Shown here piece by piece: positions 25,539 through 35,504 of a stretch of DNA of 42,544 nucleotides. The DNA lies in the NCBI GenBank assembly GCA_937936615.1, contig CALDDN010000072.1, positions 1 through 42,544 of the forward strand, read 5' to 3'. Every line of letters starts with the position of its first letter. Within the stretch, counting starts at the first letter, position 1. A model generated the notes under the pieces. The model saw only the letters and a list, made by a program, of their open reading frames with translations, ran no database searches and was not told where the DNA came from. The stretch comes from an uncultured Bacteroidia bacterium (GTDB lineage: Bacteria > Bacteroidota > Bacteroidia > J057 > CALDDN01). Position numbers and translations under genes: made by a program.

Positions 25539-27053
25539 TCAATCGACAAGCAGACGCTCGATGTGCGTATGCGTGCCAGCCGTCAAGGCTACGAAGTAGA
25601 GGCCGGCAGGCAGCTCGCTCACGTCGAGTGGCAGGCGATGCGGTCCGGCGGGCAGGGTACCCAGATCGACCTGGCGCAGTTCGCGGCCCTGCACATCGAA
25701 GAGTGTCCAGCGGGCTGCTTGCCCAGTCTGCAGCCGGAAATGCAGCTCTGCCTGATGCCGGGCAGGGTTAGGCATCAAGGCGGCTTCAAAGATGGTAGTC
25801 GCCTGAGGATTTCGGCTTACGCCTGTGCGTTCGACAACGGGCACCTCCACAGTCTGGAAAATCTCCTTGAGCTTGTTGCTGCCGCTTTCGTTGTAGATGT
25901 AGGCAACAACCGACAGCTGGCGCAACCGGGTGCCGCGTGGGCGGGCAAACGTGATGCGGTGAGTGAAAGTCTGACCTTTTTCGACTTCCTGAGGGATGAC
26001 TCCGCTGATGCCCCGCACGCCGCCCGGAATGGCCCGCAGTACGTGCCGGTGCACGAAGTTGCGTATGGGATTGCCCTGCCCGAACCACCTGCTGCCGGCA
26101 TGGGTGTTGGTATAGTTGGCCTGATCCCAGCCCGCGCCCGAGAAAGACATACTGTCTTCGAGCAGATGCAGGCCAAAGCGGGGCATGCCCGTAAAGTCGG
26201 TCAGAAAGGTGCTGCTCAGGTCAACGGTGATTTCACGGGTGGTGTCGTTGTAGGCTACTTCGGCGGCGAGGCTGGCCCGACTGGCCGCCCGCAACTGGGC
26301 CTCGGTGGCAGCAGCCCAAATGTCACGGAAGATGGCCGGTGCCACCACGATCCCCGGAAAGGTGGTGCGGTCGATCTGGGCCGAGGGGAAGCCGGACAAA
26401 TTGGCCAGGCTTGTCAGCAAGTCGCCCTCTTCAAAGGCCATCGGGTCCCTGTTATGAATGAGCACGGGGACGATGCGACCTGGATACGCTTCCGCCAGGT
26501 CGTAGACGACCTCCATGCCTGAGGGACACCAGCCACACCAAGTGCCCGTAAATTCCTCGAGGAGGATGCGCCGTTCGAAGTCGTGTTCCAGAGCCAGGAT
26601 GGACACGGCCAGCGTGTCGCCCAAGGTTACAGCTCCATCCTCATCGCTGAACCACAGGCGGAAAGTGTGCTGACCGGTCGAGGTGATGTTCAGATTCGAA
26701 CCCAGCTCGGTAAGAGCGGGATCGGGATCGGAAGGCTGCCCCAAGTCGGTTCGGTTCAAAGTTCTGCGCTGGGGCGTGCTGTCGTCGAGCTGCCAGTTGA
26801 CCGTTACCGTGGGCTGGGTTACGCGGCCTGCATCGATCTGAATGCGTAAAGGCAAAGGCTCGGCCCCCAGCTTCCAGGTTTTGGGCACATAGAGGCTGTA
26901 AACAGCCGGAGTCTGGGCCAGCACCAGCTCGGGAAACATGAGCACCGCCACAATGGCCAGCATGCCCATCCGCCACAGCAAAGCAGCAAGCAGGCGGCTG
27001 AAACCACTAAAGCTAAAAGCAAGATCGGAGGCTTGGGTAAACGAGTTGGTCAT
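25539..27053 (-). CDS. Omp28-related thioredoxin-fold protein with T9SS type A sorting domain
   Basis: A secreted protein of up to 504 residues. After the signal peptide (cleavage likely after ELVLAQ, ~47) comes a beta-rich region (~50-155). The Omp28-like thioredoxin fold begins with RRILLEEFTGTWCGWCPSG: the WCGWC motif has C173 and C176 as a potential redox pair, and SGFPSAQIDR supplies the usual cis-proline-like turn. A type A sorting domain (ALMPNPARHQAELHF ... GLYFVALTAGTHTHIERLLV) closes the protein. The long n-region before the hydrophobic core is unusual; an internal ATG at residue 29 (26969) would give a more normal signal peptide. The function may be thiol oxidoreduction or simple adhesion. 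It is divergent from the next T9SS gene. Confidence 0.85.
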   Translation of the reverse strand: MTNSFTQASDLAFSFSGFSRLLAALLWRMGMLAIVAVLMFPELVLAQTPAVYSLYVPKTWKLGAEPLPLRIQIDAGRVTQPTVTVNWQLDDSTPQRRTLNRTDLGQPSDPDPALTELGSNLNITSTGQHTFRLWFSDEDGAVTLGDTLAVSILALEHDFERRILLEEFTGTWCGWCPSGMEVVYDLAEAYPGRIVPVLIHNRDPMAFEEGDLLTSLANLSGFPSAQIDRTTFPGIVVAPAIFRDIWAAATEAQLRAASRASLAAEVAYNDTTREITVDLSSTFLTDFTGMPRFGLHLLEDSMSFSGAGWDQANYTNTHAGSRWFGQGNPIRNFVHRHVLRAIPGGVRGISGVIPQEVEKGQTFTHRITFARPRGTRLRQLSVVAYIYNESGSNKLKEIFQTVEVPVVERTGVSRNPQATTIFEAALMPNPARHQAELHFRLQTGQAARWTLFDVQGRELRQVDLGTLPAGPHRLPLDVSELPAGLYFVALTAGTHTHIERLLVD

Positions 27054-27240
27054 GACGTAGATGGTGCCTGGAACCTACACAGAATGGCTAGCTTAATTTC
27101 AGTGTAATTTAACATTCTTCAGTTACGACCGAGCATGATATTCGACCAACAGCTCTGTTCAAGAGGTAGACAATCGTCGATTACCGCTGACACTTCAAAT
27201 GCTCTGCAAGCCCAAAATCCTCTGGTTTGCAGAATGTTTG

Positions 27241-27248
27241 TAAGTTTG
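27241..27248 (+). promoter_or_regulatory. Perfect TAnnTTTG box upstream of a T9SS gene
   Basis: TAAGTTTG is an exact match 40 nt before the ATG at 27289. A second, start-proximal box, TAATTTTA, lies at 27277-27284, followed by AACT and the ATG. Confidence 0.5.
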
Positions 27249-27276
27249 CATTTCTATTACGCAAATATTTCCAATT

Positions 27277-27284
27277 TAATTTTA
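27277..27284 (+). promoter_or_regulatory. -7-like box directly before the T9SS gene at 27289
   Basis: TAATTTTA is one mismatch from TAnnTTTG and ends 4 nt before the ATG. It is one of the start-proximal boxes. Confidence 0.35.
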
Positions 27285-27288
27285 AACT

Positions 27289-28287
27289 ATGAAATCGATT
27301 TACTTACTGGTGCTGCTGACCTTGATTGCAGGCTCTACAGCAGCTCAACGAGCCATCACGTTTTCCGATCTGCCTTTCGAGGGAGGGCAGCAGATCGAGG
27401 AGTTCCGCGAAACAAGCGCAAGCTATGCGGCCAGCATCGAAACGGAAGTCCGTAAAACCGGCAACAATCAGGTCTGGGACTTCAGCAATGCCCCAACAAC
27501 GGGCGAAACATACCGCGACACCATTGAGTATATCGATCCCTCGGCCACGCTTTACGGCAGCCTCTTCCCCAACGCCACCCACGCCGAACAGGACGACGAT
27601 TCGTCGTTCACTTATTATCTGGCGAACACCGAACGTGTCGAGGTTCTCGGATCGGCCAGCCCTGGTTTAGTAAGCCGGAATTCGGGCCTGGTACTCTTCA
27701 GATTTCCATTAAATTTCGGTCAAAATCTAGATGAGACCTTTACCGTCATTTCGACCGATCTCGAGACCGGAGAAGCGGATACAGCCAGTGGTCGCATCCA
27801 AGTCGAGTACTCGGGATATGGCACTGTACGTCTGCCACAAGGTACATTTGCGGATGTAGTTCAACTAAAGAATCGTTCGATATACGAAACTCCGATGGGG
27901 GCATTCATTAGCGAGAACTACTCCTTTCAGCAGCTAGGCACCCGCCTCACTTTGGCGACCTACGACAACCCAAGCGAGGGGGAGAAGAGGTTCGATTTTA
28001 TCGTTGCCACCCCCACGAACCGCAAAGCCCCAAGGGTACCGGCTTTGCTCAGCCTTGCCCCGAACCCGACCTCGGGCCAGGTGCAGCTGACGTTTGTTCA
28101 GCGTGAAAGTGGCCCTGCCTTCATCGAAGTAGTCGACCTGCTGGGCCGTCGGGTGCACACCCACACCCACGTTGGCAGCATTGGCATCCAGAAACTGGAA
28201 CTGAACCTCGAGGCACCAGCTGGCGTCTATTCGCTCGTCGTGCGAACAGCCTCGGGCAGCACAGCCCAGAAACTGATTCTGAACTGA
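27289..28287 (+). CDS. Secreted protein with T9SS type A sorting domain
   Basis: A 332-residue protein with a signal peptide (MKSIYLLVLLTLIAGSTAAQ) and a C-terminal type A sorting domain (SLAPNPTSGQVQLTF ... APAGVYSLVVRTASGSTAQK). The central ~230 residues are beta-rich, with TGNNQVWDFSNAPTTGETYR near 57 and LPQGTFADVVQLKNRSIYE near 183. Similar central regions occur in many T9SS cargo proteins of unknown function; I cannot name the domain. The protein is predicted to be exported to the surface. It is divergent from the Omp28-like gene and is followed by a strong terminator. Confidence 0.8.
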   Translation: MKSIYLLVLLTLIAGSTAAQRAITFSDLPFEGGQQIEEFRETSASYAASIETEVRKTGNNQVWDFSNAPTTGETYRDTIEYIDPSATLYGSLFPNATHAEQDDDSSFTYYLANTERVEVLGSASPGLVSRNSGLVLFRFPLNFGQNLDETFTVISTDLETGEADTASGRIQVEYSGYGTVRLPQGTFADVVQLKNRSIYETPMGAFISENYSFQQLGTRLTLATYDNPSEGEKRFDFIVATPTNRKAPRVPALLSLAPNPTSGQVQLTFVQRESGPAFIEVVDLLGRRVHTHTHVGSIGIQKLELNLEAPAGVYSLVVRTASGSTAQKLILN

Positions 28288-28316
28288 GTCGAATAAAGCC
28301 GCTAAGCCAAGCTAGC

Positions 28317-28341
28317 AGCCCGCCCCTGGCGGGCTTTTTTA
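28317..28341 (+). terminator. Rho-independent terminator after the T9SS gene at 27289
   Basis: Stem AGCCCGCC / GGCGGGCT with a CCT loop, followed by a T run (28335-28340). Confidence 0.92.
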
Positions 28342-28621
28342 TTTTATTATTTTACTTCTATCAGCGTTCAATTCTTGGGATCAGGAACCGTACGCTAATT
28401 TCGCCTTGTGTCGGGTTCGATAATTTAAATACAAATGAAAGCACTCAGAATACATTTTAAACAAGATACCAAACAAGATAAATATGTATCGCAACCAGAC
28501 TCAAACGGAACGCAGGCCAACTCCGACCACCGGACGTTTTTCGAGGGCTTGTAAGGACAGAATTACTGGGCTAGCTGATCTGGCTGATCGTGCGAAGCCG
28601 AAGCTTGAATCACATTTACCC

Positions 28622-28650
28622 AAAAAGGGCCGGCGCAGGCCGACCCTTTT
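28622..28650 (-). terminator. Rho-independent terminator of the 2204-residue protease gene
   Basis: Stem AAAAGGG-C-CGGC / GCCG-A-CCCTTTT with one mismatch and a four-base loop. The minus strand ends in TTTTT. It lies 32 bp after the stop codon. Confidence 0.85.
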
Positions 28651-28681
28651 CAATTCTTGAGGTGAAAGTACCCGAGTCTGA

Positions 28682-31600
28682 TTACTCCACTACGATGCGC
28701 AGGGTTTCGTTACGGGTACCGCCAGCGATCCGCAGCAGGTAAACCCCTGCCGCCGCATCGGGCAGTTCCACGTGCAGGCTGGTGCTGCCCTCCGGCAGAC
28801 CACCACTCCAAATCCGCCGACCAAGCAGGTCATGAAGTTGTAGTGCAAGCTCTACAGGACTGGGGCTTTCGAGTTCCACAACAAACTGGCCGCGGTTGGG
28901 GTTGGGGTAGACACGAAGAGCAGGCGCAGCATCACCGGCAGCCGCCTGCAGGCGGGCGGGCAGCTGCACGAACTGCGGGCCGATCCACGGCGAGGGCAAC
29001 AGCCCCTGACAACGGCTGCGCACCCGAACCGAATACGTTACCGTAGGGCTGAGGCCAATCACCGAATAGGACACAGCCGCTGGGAAGGGTGGCGGATAGA
29101 CGGTATAGCTAAAGAGAACGTTGGTGCTCAGGTTTCGCACTTCGAGTTCGTAGGCAAAGGCACCAGCCACCGCAGGCCAGTTGGCTGTGAAGCCCTTCGA
29201 GTAGACACCGCTCAAGCTAAAATTCAGGGGTGCCGGACAGCTTGCACTCGATTCAATGATCACCGTCTGACAGGTCAGGAAGGGGCATTCGTGATCGGTG
29301 CTTTCGTAGCAGATGGTATACGTACCCGGTGCCAGACTGCCCGGATTGAAAACATTGCCCGTAATGCCCGGACCGCTGAACATACCCCCTGCGGGAGTGC
29401 CCGATAGCACCACAGGGCCATGTGTAACCGGATACTGGGTGGCCAGCCCGATGATGGTAGCCGGTGCCGGTACGACTAGCACAGTCGTCTGGGCGGTGTT
29501 GCTGCAGCCGGTGAGGCCGTCGGTAATGGTAACGGTGTAGGTGGTGGGGCTGGTCGGCTGCACGGCAACCTGGGCACCTGTCAGGTTGCCCGGTTCCCAA
29601 CGGAAGCTGTAGGGGCGCGAGGTCATGGGGCCGGTGTACTGGGCGCGGATTATTCCGGCATCGGCGCAACTCGCATGCTTCAGCGTACTGGCACTCAGGG
29701 GCGGGTTGGGCTGTACGCTCACCAGAACGGCAGCCGACGTGCTGCACGGCCCGTCGGTCAGCGTAACGGTATAGACCGTCGTGCTGGTCGGTGCCACGGT
29801 AACGGTCGGGCCGTTGAGGCTGCCCGGCTGCCAGACGAAGCTGCCCGGTCCGCTGGCAGCCAGCGTTACCGGTGCACCCGCACACGAAATGGCACTGGGG
29901 GTAAGCACCGTCAGCGGGGGCTTGCCCACCGATACGGTAACTGTATTGGCGGCGGTGCAGCCCTGGGCCGTGGTCGCCGTTACAGTGAAGGTCGTCGTCT
30001 GGTTTACAACCGTTTGAACCGAGGCCCCCGTCAGGTTGCCCGGCTGCCAGCGGTAGACATGCGAGCCGGTGGCCGACAGCGTTACCAAACCGGGCTGGCA
30101 GAGTGTCGTTGCGCTGGCGGTTGCGCTGAACGTAGGGCTGGGGTTGACGTTGACCGTTACCCGGGCCGTAGCGGTGCAGCTATTGGGGGCCAGACCAACT
30201 ACCGTGTAGACTGTCGTTGCAGACGGGTTGACCTGAATGCTCGATCCTGCCTGGTTGACGGGCTGCCAGAGGTAGGAACCTGCACCCGTTGCGCTGAGGG
30301 TCGTCGAGCCACCCGCACAGATCGCCTGCTGGCTCACGGCGGCCGTTACCGTAGGGGCCGTGAGCAGCGTTACCGTTACGGTCGCCGAGTTCGAACAGCC
30401 GTTGGTATCGAAGCCCCGCACGGTGTAGGTACGGGTTTGGTTCAGGCTGACCGTAACCGTCTGTCCCGTCAGATTTCCGGGTCGCCAGGTGTAGGTATCG
30501 GCACCGGTGGCCGAAAGCGTTACACTGCCCACAGGGCCGCAGACTTCTGCTGCGGAGGCCGATGCTGCGACCACCGGCAAGGGTAGCACGGTTACCGTAA
30601 CACCGGTGGTACTGGTGCAGCCGGTGGCGGTGGTTCCGCGCACGGTGTAGGTGGTGGTAGCTGCGGGGCGTTGGCTGAAGCTTTGCCGCGTGCCCCCAAC
30701 GGGGAACCAGCGGTAGGTGCTGGCACCGGCAGCCGAAATAATCGTGGGCTGACCCAGGCAGATTGTAGCCGGATTGGCCGTGGCAACCAGAGCCTGATCG
30801 CTGGCCAGCGGATCCACAGTAATTACCGCTGCATCCGAAACCGGTGTACAGACCCCATCGTCGATTGTCCAGGTGAAGATGTAGCTCTGACCCGGTACCA
30901 GCCCCGTTACCATTGAGCGGGGGTCGTTGAAATCAGCAATCACCGGCCCGGCTGGGCTGACCGACCACGTACCCGTACCAATTGCAGGCGTGTTGCCGTT
31001 GAGGCGGTAACTCGTCGCGCAGCTTGGGGCATTGCCGCCCGCATGGACTGCTGGCGGCTGCTGGGCGGTGATACAGGCCCAGTCGCTGTATACGGCGGCG
31101 CAGGGCGCATTCTGCACCTGTACGCGGTAGCAGGTCGTCTGGCTGATGTTCGTAGCCGTCAGGCAACTCGCGTTAAGATTGATTGGTATGGGATTGCTGA
31201 AGTTCACCGCATCGGTGGTCGATTCCCAGTTGATGATCAGACCGTTGAAGCCGGTCAGGCACAGGGTGGACGTGTTGGTTTCCGAAGCACATACCGTGGC
31301 TGCACCGTTCAGCGTACCGGCATCGCTGAGGGATTGAGTCGTAATGCAGACTGGCTGCGAGGGCACCTCGTTGCAGGCACCGTTGCGAACAACAGCCCGG
31401 AAACAGCGGTCTTCGGTAACGGCGGCAACACTCAGACTGGTCGAAAGGCTCGGTATGGGCTGTAGCGTTGCAAAGCCGTCGGTAGAAGTTTCCCAGCGCA
31501 CCACCGAACCCGTCTGACCCGACAACTCCAGCAGTCCGGAGGGGCTGCCCACACAAATCGTCCGGTCGGGCTGTACGATTCCACCCTGCGAAGGGGCATC

Positions 31601-34600
31601 GACCTGAATGCAGGCCGGTGTCGCATAAGCTTCAGCGCAGCCCCCATTACTGATTACGGCCCGATAGCAGGTACTGACCGGGGGCATCCCCGGGGAGTAG
31701 AAGGGCAAGGTATGGGCAATGGGTGTGGGCGCGGTGGCGAAGTTATCTAAGGACATTTCCCAGCGTACGACATCGCCCAGTTGTCCCGAAACGGCCAGCA
31801 GTGCAGCATTCTCCCCCTGGCAGATGGTCTGGTCGCTGCTGGCCATACCTCCGACCGAGCGCGGAATCACATTCACGCAGTGCGTTTGGGAATAGACCGG
31901 ATTGCAGGGCCCCACCAGAAAGCGGAAACAGTAGCTGGAGGCGACAGCCCATTCAACCGGGCTATACGTAAACGAGGGACTGGCTGTAGAAGCATTGGCA
32001 TCGATAGGGAACCAGCTACTTCCTCCGTCGGTCGAAACGAATGCCTCCTGGATTTCGCCCGTGTAGCCGACATTCGAAATCGTTACCGAAGTCCCCGAGC
32101 AGGCGGTCGCAGGGCCATTTGCGTTCCCGCCGACCGCATCGGGCAGCACCTCGACGCTCCGGCAGCCCGGTGCACTGGGGCAGGTAGCTCCGAGCTGCAC
32201 CGCACAGAAGGTGTAGGTTCCGCTTTGTGTGGGCACATAGCTGCTGATGGGATTCGGCGAAGGCAAAGGACTGATCGGGCTGTTGTCGGGTGCTGTACCC
32301 GACCATTGGTACGTGGGCGGCGGGCTGGGAACTGCGGGTACGCCCGTCAGGTTGATGGGCTGGCCCAAACAATAGCGCGAGCGGTCGAAACCGATCCCCG
32401 GAGGCGGCGGAGTCGTCGGGTCATACTGAATGCAGACCGGTGCCCGCGGGGTCAGGCAGCCCCCCTGCGAGACCTCCAGCCAGTAGCACTGGCCATCGGA
32501 GGTTGGCGTAACGGTCAGAGTCTGGTCGATATTGAGTGGAAGAGCGTTAATCGATGGCACGGCGGTCGCTGTATTGTACCAGCGCACCAGCCCCGTAGCC
32601 GGTGAAGCCACCGCCAGATCAACCGAATTGCCTGGGCAGATCGGCGCGGGCTGAACCGGTACCGGTGCCGGCAAGTCCTGGACGATCACCGCAACCGGTG
32701 TCGGCGCACTGATGCAGCCATTTGAATCGTCGCTGCGCACGTAAACGGTTGCCGTTCCTGCCGTAGAAGTGTTGTAAAGAATGCATTCATGCACCCTGGT
32801 CCAGGGGCCGGGAATTAACGTAGTGGGCGAATCGTACCATTCGTACGTCAAAAGCGGATTAACCGAATCGATACAGACAAGGGGCTGAGGGCTGTTCTGG
32901 CCGGTGCAGAAAAGAACCGGACTGGTCGCCGGCGGGCCAGGCGGAATCGTCAGCACGACCGTTACGGCATTTCGAGCCGTACGACAGACGCCGGCTACGC
33001 CTTCCACGTAGAAAACATACGTTCCGGCGTTTGCAGGCAAACTGGTCAGGCAGGTACTGTTGCCCTGAACCAGATTCCCGCCGGTTGGCGCGTCGTACCA
33101 GTCGTAAGTCAGATTCGGGTCTACATGCTCCACGCAAACCTGCGCATTGAACTGACCGACACAAAAGCTGGCATTGCTGACTGCCGGTGGGGTCGTATCG
33201 AAGATCGTTACCTGCACCTCGGCCGTAGCCGTGCAAACCGACTGCGTGCCCGTAACGGTATAGGTTTGAGCAACCAGCGGGTTGACTGTAACGCTGCTGC
33301 CGCTCAGGTTGCCCGGCTGCCACTCGTAGGTATCAGCCCCTGTAGCGGTCAAGGTGGCGGGATCGCCGGGCAGGCAAAGTACCGAGGGATTGGCCGTAAC
33401 CCCCAGATTCAAGTTGTTGGTAACCGTTACGGTCGTGGTGGCCGAGGACGTGCAGCCGTTGGCATCGGTAGCCGTCAGCGTGTAGGTTGTCGACGATAAG
33501 GGGTTGACCACAACTGGAGAACCGCTCAGTGTCCCGGGTTCCCAGGCATAGCTCACGGCACCTGAAGCCGTAAGCTCCGACGGATTGCCCGGACAAAGGG
33601 TCGTAGGCGGATCAGCCAATGCCGTAACGGATGGCCCCGTACCGAAGTTGAGCTGAACGGGTGGCGAGGTCGCCACACAGGCCCCGTTGCGAGCAACCAC
33701 GTGGTATTCGCCTGCGACCGTCGCCGTAAAACTTGTTGCTTTTGCCCCGGTAATGGGGTTGCCGTCGCGGAACCACTGGTAGACGCAGTTGGTACAGGAA
33801 GGGGTCGTAAAGACCTGGCTGGTAGCCGGTGCGCAGACGGTTACCACCGGTCCGGGCGGTGAAGTCAGGGCCTCTACGGTGATGTTGGGCAGGCAGGTTG
33901 CCGCATTGAAGCGGGTGCGGATGCGGTCGCCAGGTTGCGGACCAAAACCCAGATTCAGATCGATGCCGATACCTGATTTGGTATGGCAATACGACATAAT
34001 GGTACCCTTGAAGGGTGGTACCGGATTGGGCGGCTGGGTGCAGGGACCTTCCACAGGATAGCAGCCATCGATGGCTCCCCCAACCCACCCGCAGTTATGG
34101 GTGTGTTGTGAGCCGAAATTATGTCCCAGCTCGTGCGAGATCACCAAGACATTCCAGGTGTAATACGGGGTCGGAAAAGGCAGCGTAGGCAGGGTGTTGT
34201 TCATGTTGCAGGATACGCCCGAGCGGAAGCGGCGTGCCGCGCAAAGCACATTCAAATAGGCCCGACCACCGCCCGCGCTTTTGCGGGAAACCACATGCAG
34301 CAGGTTCCAGGTGCCAGCTCGCGTATCGGCATACGTGTTGGCCACATTCAGGAAACTGGCTGTTGTCGTGCAGGTGTCCCAGGGGCAGGTCGCCTTGGCT
34401 TCCATGATATCGATGCCCCAGATGTTTACGGTTATGTCTTCCTGCTGAAAAACAAATTTAACGGCATTAAAAATACTGGTAATCCAGTTTGTAGCCGCTG
34501 CATTGGATGCGTAAAGGTTGCGGGTATGGAAGTCGATGACGAAAAGAATGCCCACTTCCTTGCACGTGGTGCTGGTCAGGGTCTGGGTGTCGTCAGTTTT

Positions 34601-35296
34601 GTTCGGCCCGGGCGGATGCAGGTTCTCCGACAGGTCGCTGCAGATCTGTCCAAAGTAGCCCGGAACCTCCATCGTCTGGAACATCGCCTGATCGCCGTAG
34701 CCCAGCGTCCGGTAGGGCGAGTCGGGGATACCGCCCATAACCCAGGTCTGACCGCCAAGGAAGAGCAGCCCCACCCACTCGTCGGGTATGAACGAAAGGG
34801 CCAACCGATCAGCCGTCCGAATCCGGCCATTAGGGGCCAGCACATACCCCATGTAGTACGCACCCTCGAACTGCTGGCCCGTACCCGTGGCTCCGTTCAT
34901 CAACGAGCTGGCTTCCAGGTAGAGCCGCAGGGTACTGTCGTGGGCGACGGGCACCTCGACGACCAGCTGGCGGGGCTTTTGCTGCAGAATCTGCTGCCAT
35001 TGTCCGAAGTTTCGCTGCAACACCAGCGCGGGTGCCGACTGGTTGGGGTCGTCGGGCAAGGTCAGAACCTCGCGGCGCGAGGTGGCCTCAAAAGGGCGGT
35101 AGAGCGGCACATCCTGCTGGAGCTCGCAGCCGGGAGCCGTTCGTTCACCCGGACAAGGCAGGAAAACGCGCAGCTGTGGGCCAGCAGCCCCCACCGATCC
35201 GCCCTGGGCATAGACCCGAGCACCCCATACAAGCAAGAACAAGGGCAGCAGCCTGCTCAATCGCAGCAGCCGTTGGAAAGCGTAATTGGAATTCAT
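28682..35296 (-). CDS. Giant secreted reprolysin-like metalloprotease with Ig-like repeats, FN3 and T9SS sorting domain
   Basis: A 2204-residue paralogue of the protease at 3862-9441. A signal peptide (~1-31, LLPLFLLVWGARVYAQ) is followed by a propeptide with the shared pattern VPLYRPFEATSRREVL and LGYGDQAMFQ. The metzincin zinc site is HELGHNFGSQH (H388, E389, H392, H398) with the Met-turn GTIMSYC. C-terminal to the protease are an Ig-like domain, two repeats of the TYEWQPGNLSGS type (~558-700), a long stretch of diverged Ig-like modules (~700-1500) with AVVRNGAC-like segments, a second block of about six repeats (~1500-1940), FN3 (~2018-2100) and a type A sorting domain (LRVYPNPNRGQFVVEL) ending ETLRIVVE. 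The substrate is unknown. The LamG-like domain of the first paralogue is absent. Confidence 0.92.
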   Translation of the reverse strand: MNSNYAFQRLLRLSRLLPLFLLVWGARVYAQGGSVGAAGPQLRVFLPCPGERTAPGCELQQDVPLYRPFEATSRREVLTLPDDPNQSAPALVLQRNFGQWQQILQQKPRQLVVEVPVAHDSTLRLYLEASSLMNGATGTGQQFEGAYYMGYVLAPNGRIRTADRLALSFIPDEWVGLLFLGGQTWVMGGIPDSPYRTLGYGDQAMFQTMEVPGYFGQICSDLSENLHPPGPNKTDDTQTLTSTTCKEVGILFVIDFHTRNLYASNAAATNWITSIFNAVKFVFQQEDITVNIWGIDIMEAKATCPWDTCTTTASFLNVANTYADTRAGTWNLLHVVSRKSAGGGRAYLNVLCAARRFRSGVSCNMNNTLPTLPFPTPYYTWNVLVISHELGHNFGSQHTHNCGWVGGAIDGCYPVEGPCTQPPNPVPPFKGTIMSYCHTKSGIGIDLNLGFGPQPGDRIRTRFNAATCLPNITVEALTSPPGPVVTVCAPATSQVFTTPSCTNCVYQWFRDGNPITGAKATSFTATVAGEYHVVARNGACVATSPPVQLNFGTGPSVTALADPPTTLCPGNPSELTASGAVSYAWEPGTLSGSPVVVNPLSSTTYTLTATDANGCTSSATTTVTVTNNLNLGVTANPSVLCLPGDPATLTATGADTYEWQPGNLSGSSVTVNPLVAQTYTVTGTQSVCTATAEVQVTIFDTTPPAVSNASFCVGQFNAQVCVEHVDPNLTYDWYDAPTGGNLVQGNSTCLTSLPANAGTYVFYVEGVAGVCRTARNAVTVVLTIPPGPPATSPVLFCTGQNSPQPLVCIDSVNPLLTYEWYDSPTTLIPGPWTRVHECILYNTSTAGTATVYVRSDDSNGCISAPTPVAVIVQDLPAPVPVQPAPICPGNSVDLAVASPATGLVRWYNTATAVPSINALPLNIDQTLTVTPTSDGQCYWLEVSQGGCLTPRAPVCIQYDPTTPPPPGIGFDRSRYCLGQPINLTGVPAVPSPPPTYQWSGTAPDNSPISPLPSPNPISSYVPTQSGTYTFCAVQLGATCPSAPGCRSVEVLPDAVGGNANGPATACSGTSVTISNVGYTGEIQEAFVSTDGGSSWFPIDANASTASPSFTYSPVEWAVASSYCFRFLVGPCNPVYSQTHCVNVIPRSVGGMASSDQTICQGENAALLAVSGQLGDVVRWEMSLDNFATAPTPIAHTLPFYSPGMPPVSTCYRAVISNGGCAEAYATPACIQVDAPSQGGIVQPDRTICVGSPSGLLELSGQTGSVVRWETSTDGFATLQPIPSLSTSLSVAAVTEDRCFRAVVRNGACNEVPSQPVCITTQSLSDAGTLNGAATVCASETNTSTLCLTGFNGLIINWESTTDAVNFSNPIPINLNASCLTATNISQTTCYRVQVQNAPCAAVYSDWACITAQQPPAVHAGGNAPSCATSYRLNGNTPAIGTGTWSVSPAGPVIADFNDPRSMVTGLVPGQSYIFTWTIDDGVCTPVSDAAVITVDPLASDQALVATANPATICLGQPTIISAAGASTYRWFPVGGTRQSFSQRPAATTTYTVRGTTATGCTSTTGVTVTVLPLPVVAASASAAEVCGPVGSVTLSATGADTYTWRPGNLTGQTVTVSLNQTRTYTVRGFDTNGCSNSATVTVTLLTAPTVTAAVSQQAICAGGSTTLSATGAGSYLWQPVNQAGSSIQVNPSATTVYTVVGLAPNSCTATARVTVNVNPSPTFSATASATTLCQPGLVTLSATGSHVYRWQPGNLTGASVQTVVNQTTTFTVTATTAQGCTAANTVTVSVGKPPLTVLTPSAISCAGAPVTLAASGPGSFVWQPGSLNGPTVTVAPTSTTVYTVTLTDGPCSTSAAVLVSVQPNPPLSASTLKHASCADAGIIRAQYTGPMTSRPYSFRWEPGNLTGAQVAVQPTSPTTYTVTITDGLTGCSNTAQTTVLVVPAPATIIGLATQYPVTHGPVVLSGTPAGGMFSGPGITGNVFNPGSLAPGTYTICYESTDHECPFLTCQTVIIESSASCPAPLNFSLSGVYSKGFTANWPAVAGAFAYELEVRNLSTNVLFSYTVYPPPFPAAVSYSVIGLSPTVTYSVRVRSRCQGLLPSPWIGPQFVQLPARLQAAAGDAAPALRVYPNPNRGQFVVELESPSPVELALQLHDLLGRRIWSGGLPEGSTSLHVELPDAAAGVYLLRIAGGTRNETLRIVVE
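29470..30790 (-). repeat. Second block of tandem coding repeats in the 2204-residue protease
   Basis: About six modules of roughly 70-75 residues resemble those of the 1859-residue paralogue (TYTWRPGNLTGQ, YRWQPGNLTGAS, FVWQPGSLNGPT). A further pair lies at about 33195-33620. The boundaries are approximate. Confidence 0.75.
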
Positions 35297-35504
35297 GAAA
35301 CTGTGAACAGGGTTTTCAACGCAATCACATCGCTTGTAAAAACTGTTTGAACACCTTTACGCACGAATCGAATCCAAGGTTCGATTTTTTTTGCAAAAAA
35401 TTAAGCGGATTTTAACTTCGAGTTTAATCATTATTTTGCCAAAAAGTAGATATCTGCCGCCTGAATGCGGACAAAAAATTTCAACCGCGCAATTTCATCT
35501 GCGG

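Larger units (their letters stand above)
28288..28681. other. Intergenic region between convergent genes
   Basis: It contains a terminator for each flanking gene. Between them are about 280 bp, AT-rich near 28340-28500. A 39-codon frame (28435-28554, starting MKALRIHFKQD) is preceded by a weak TAATTTAA, but nothing else supports it as a gene. Confidence 0.5.

Noticed and set aside
28435-28554. A 39-codon frame (MKALRIHFKQD...) between two terminators
   Set aside because: Only a weak upstream -7-like sequence and no recognisable family. It could be real, but it cannot be supported.
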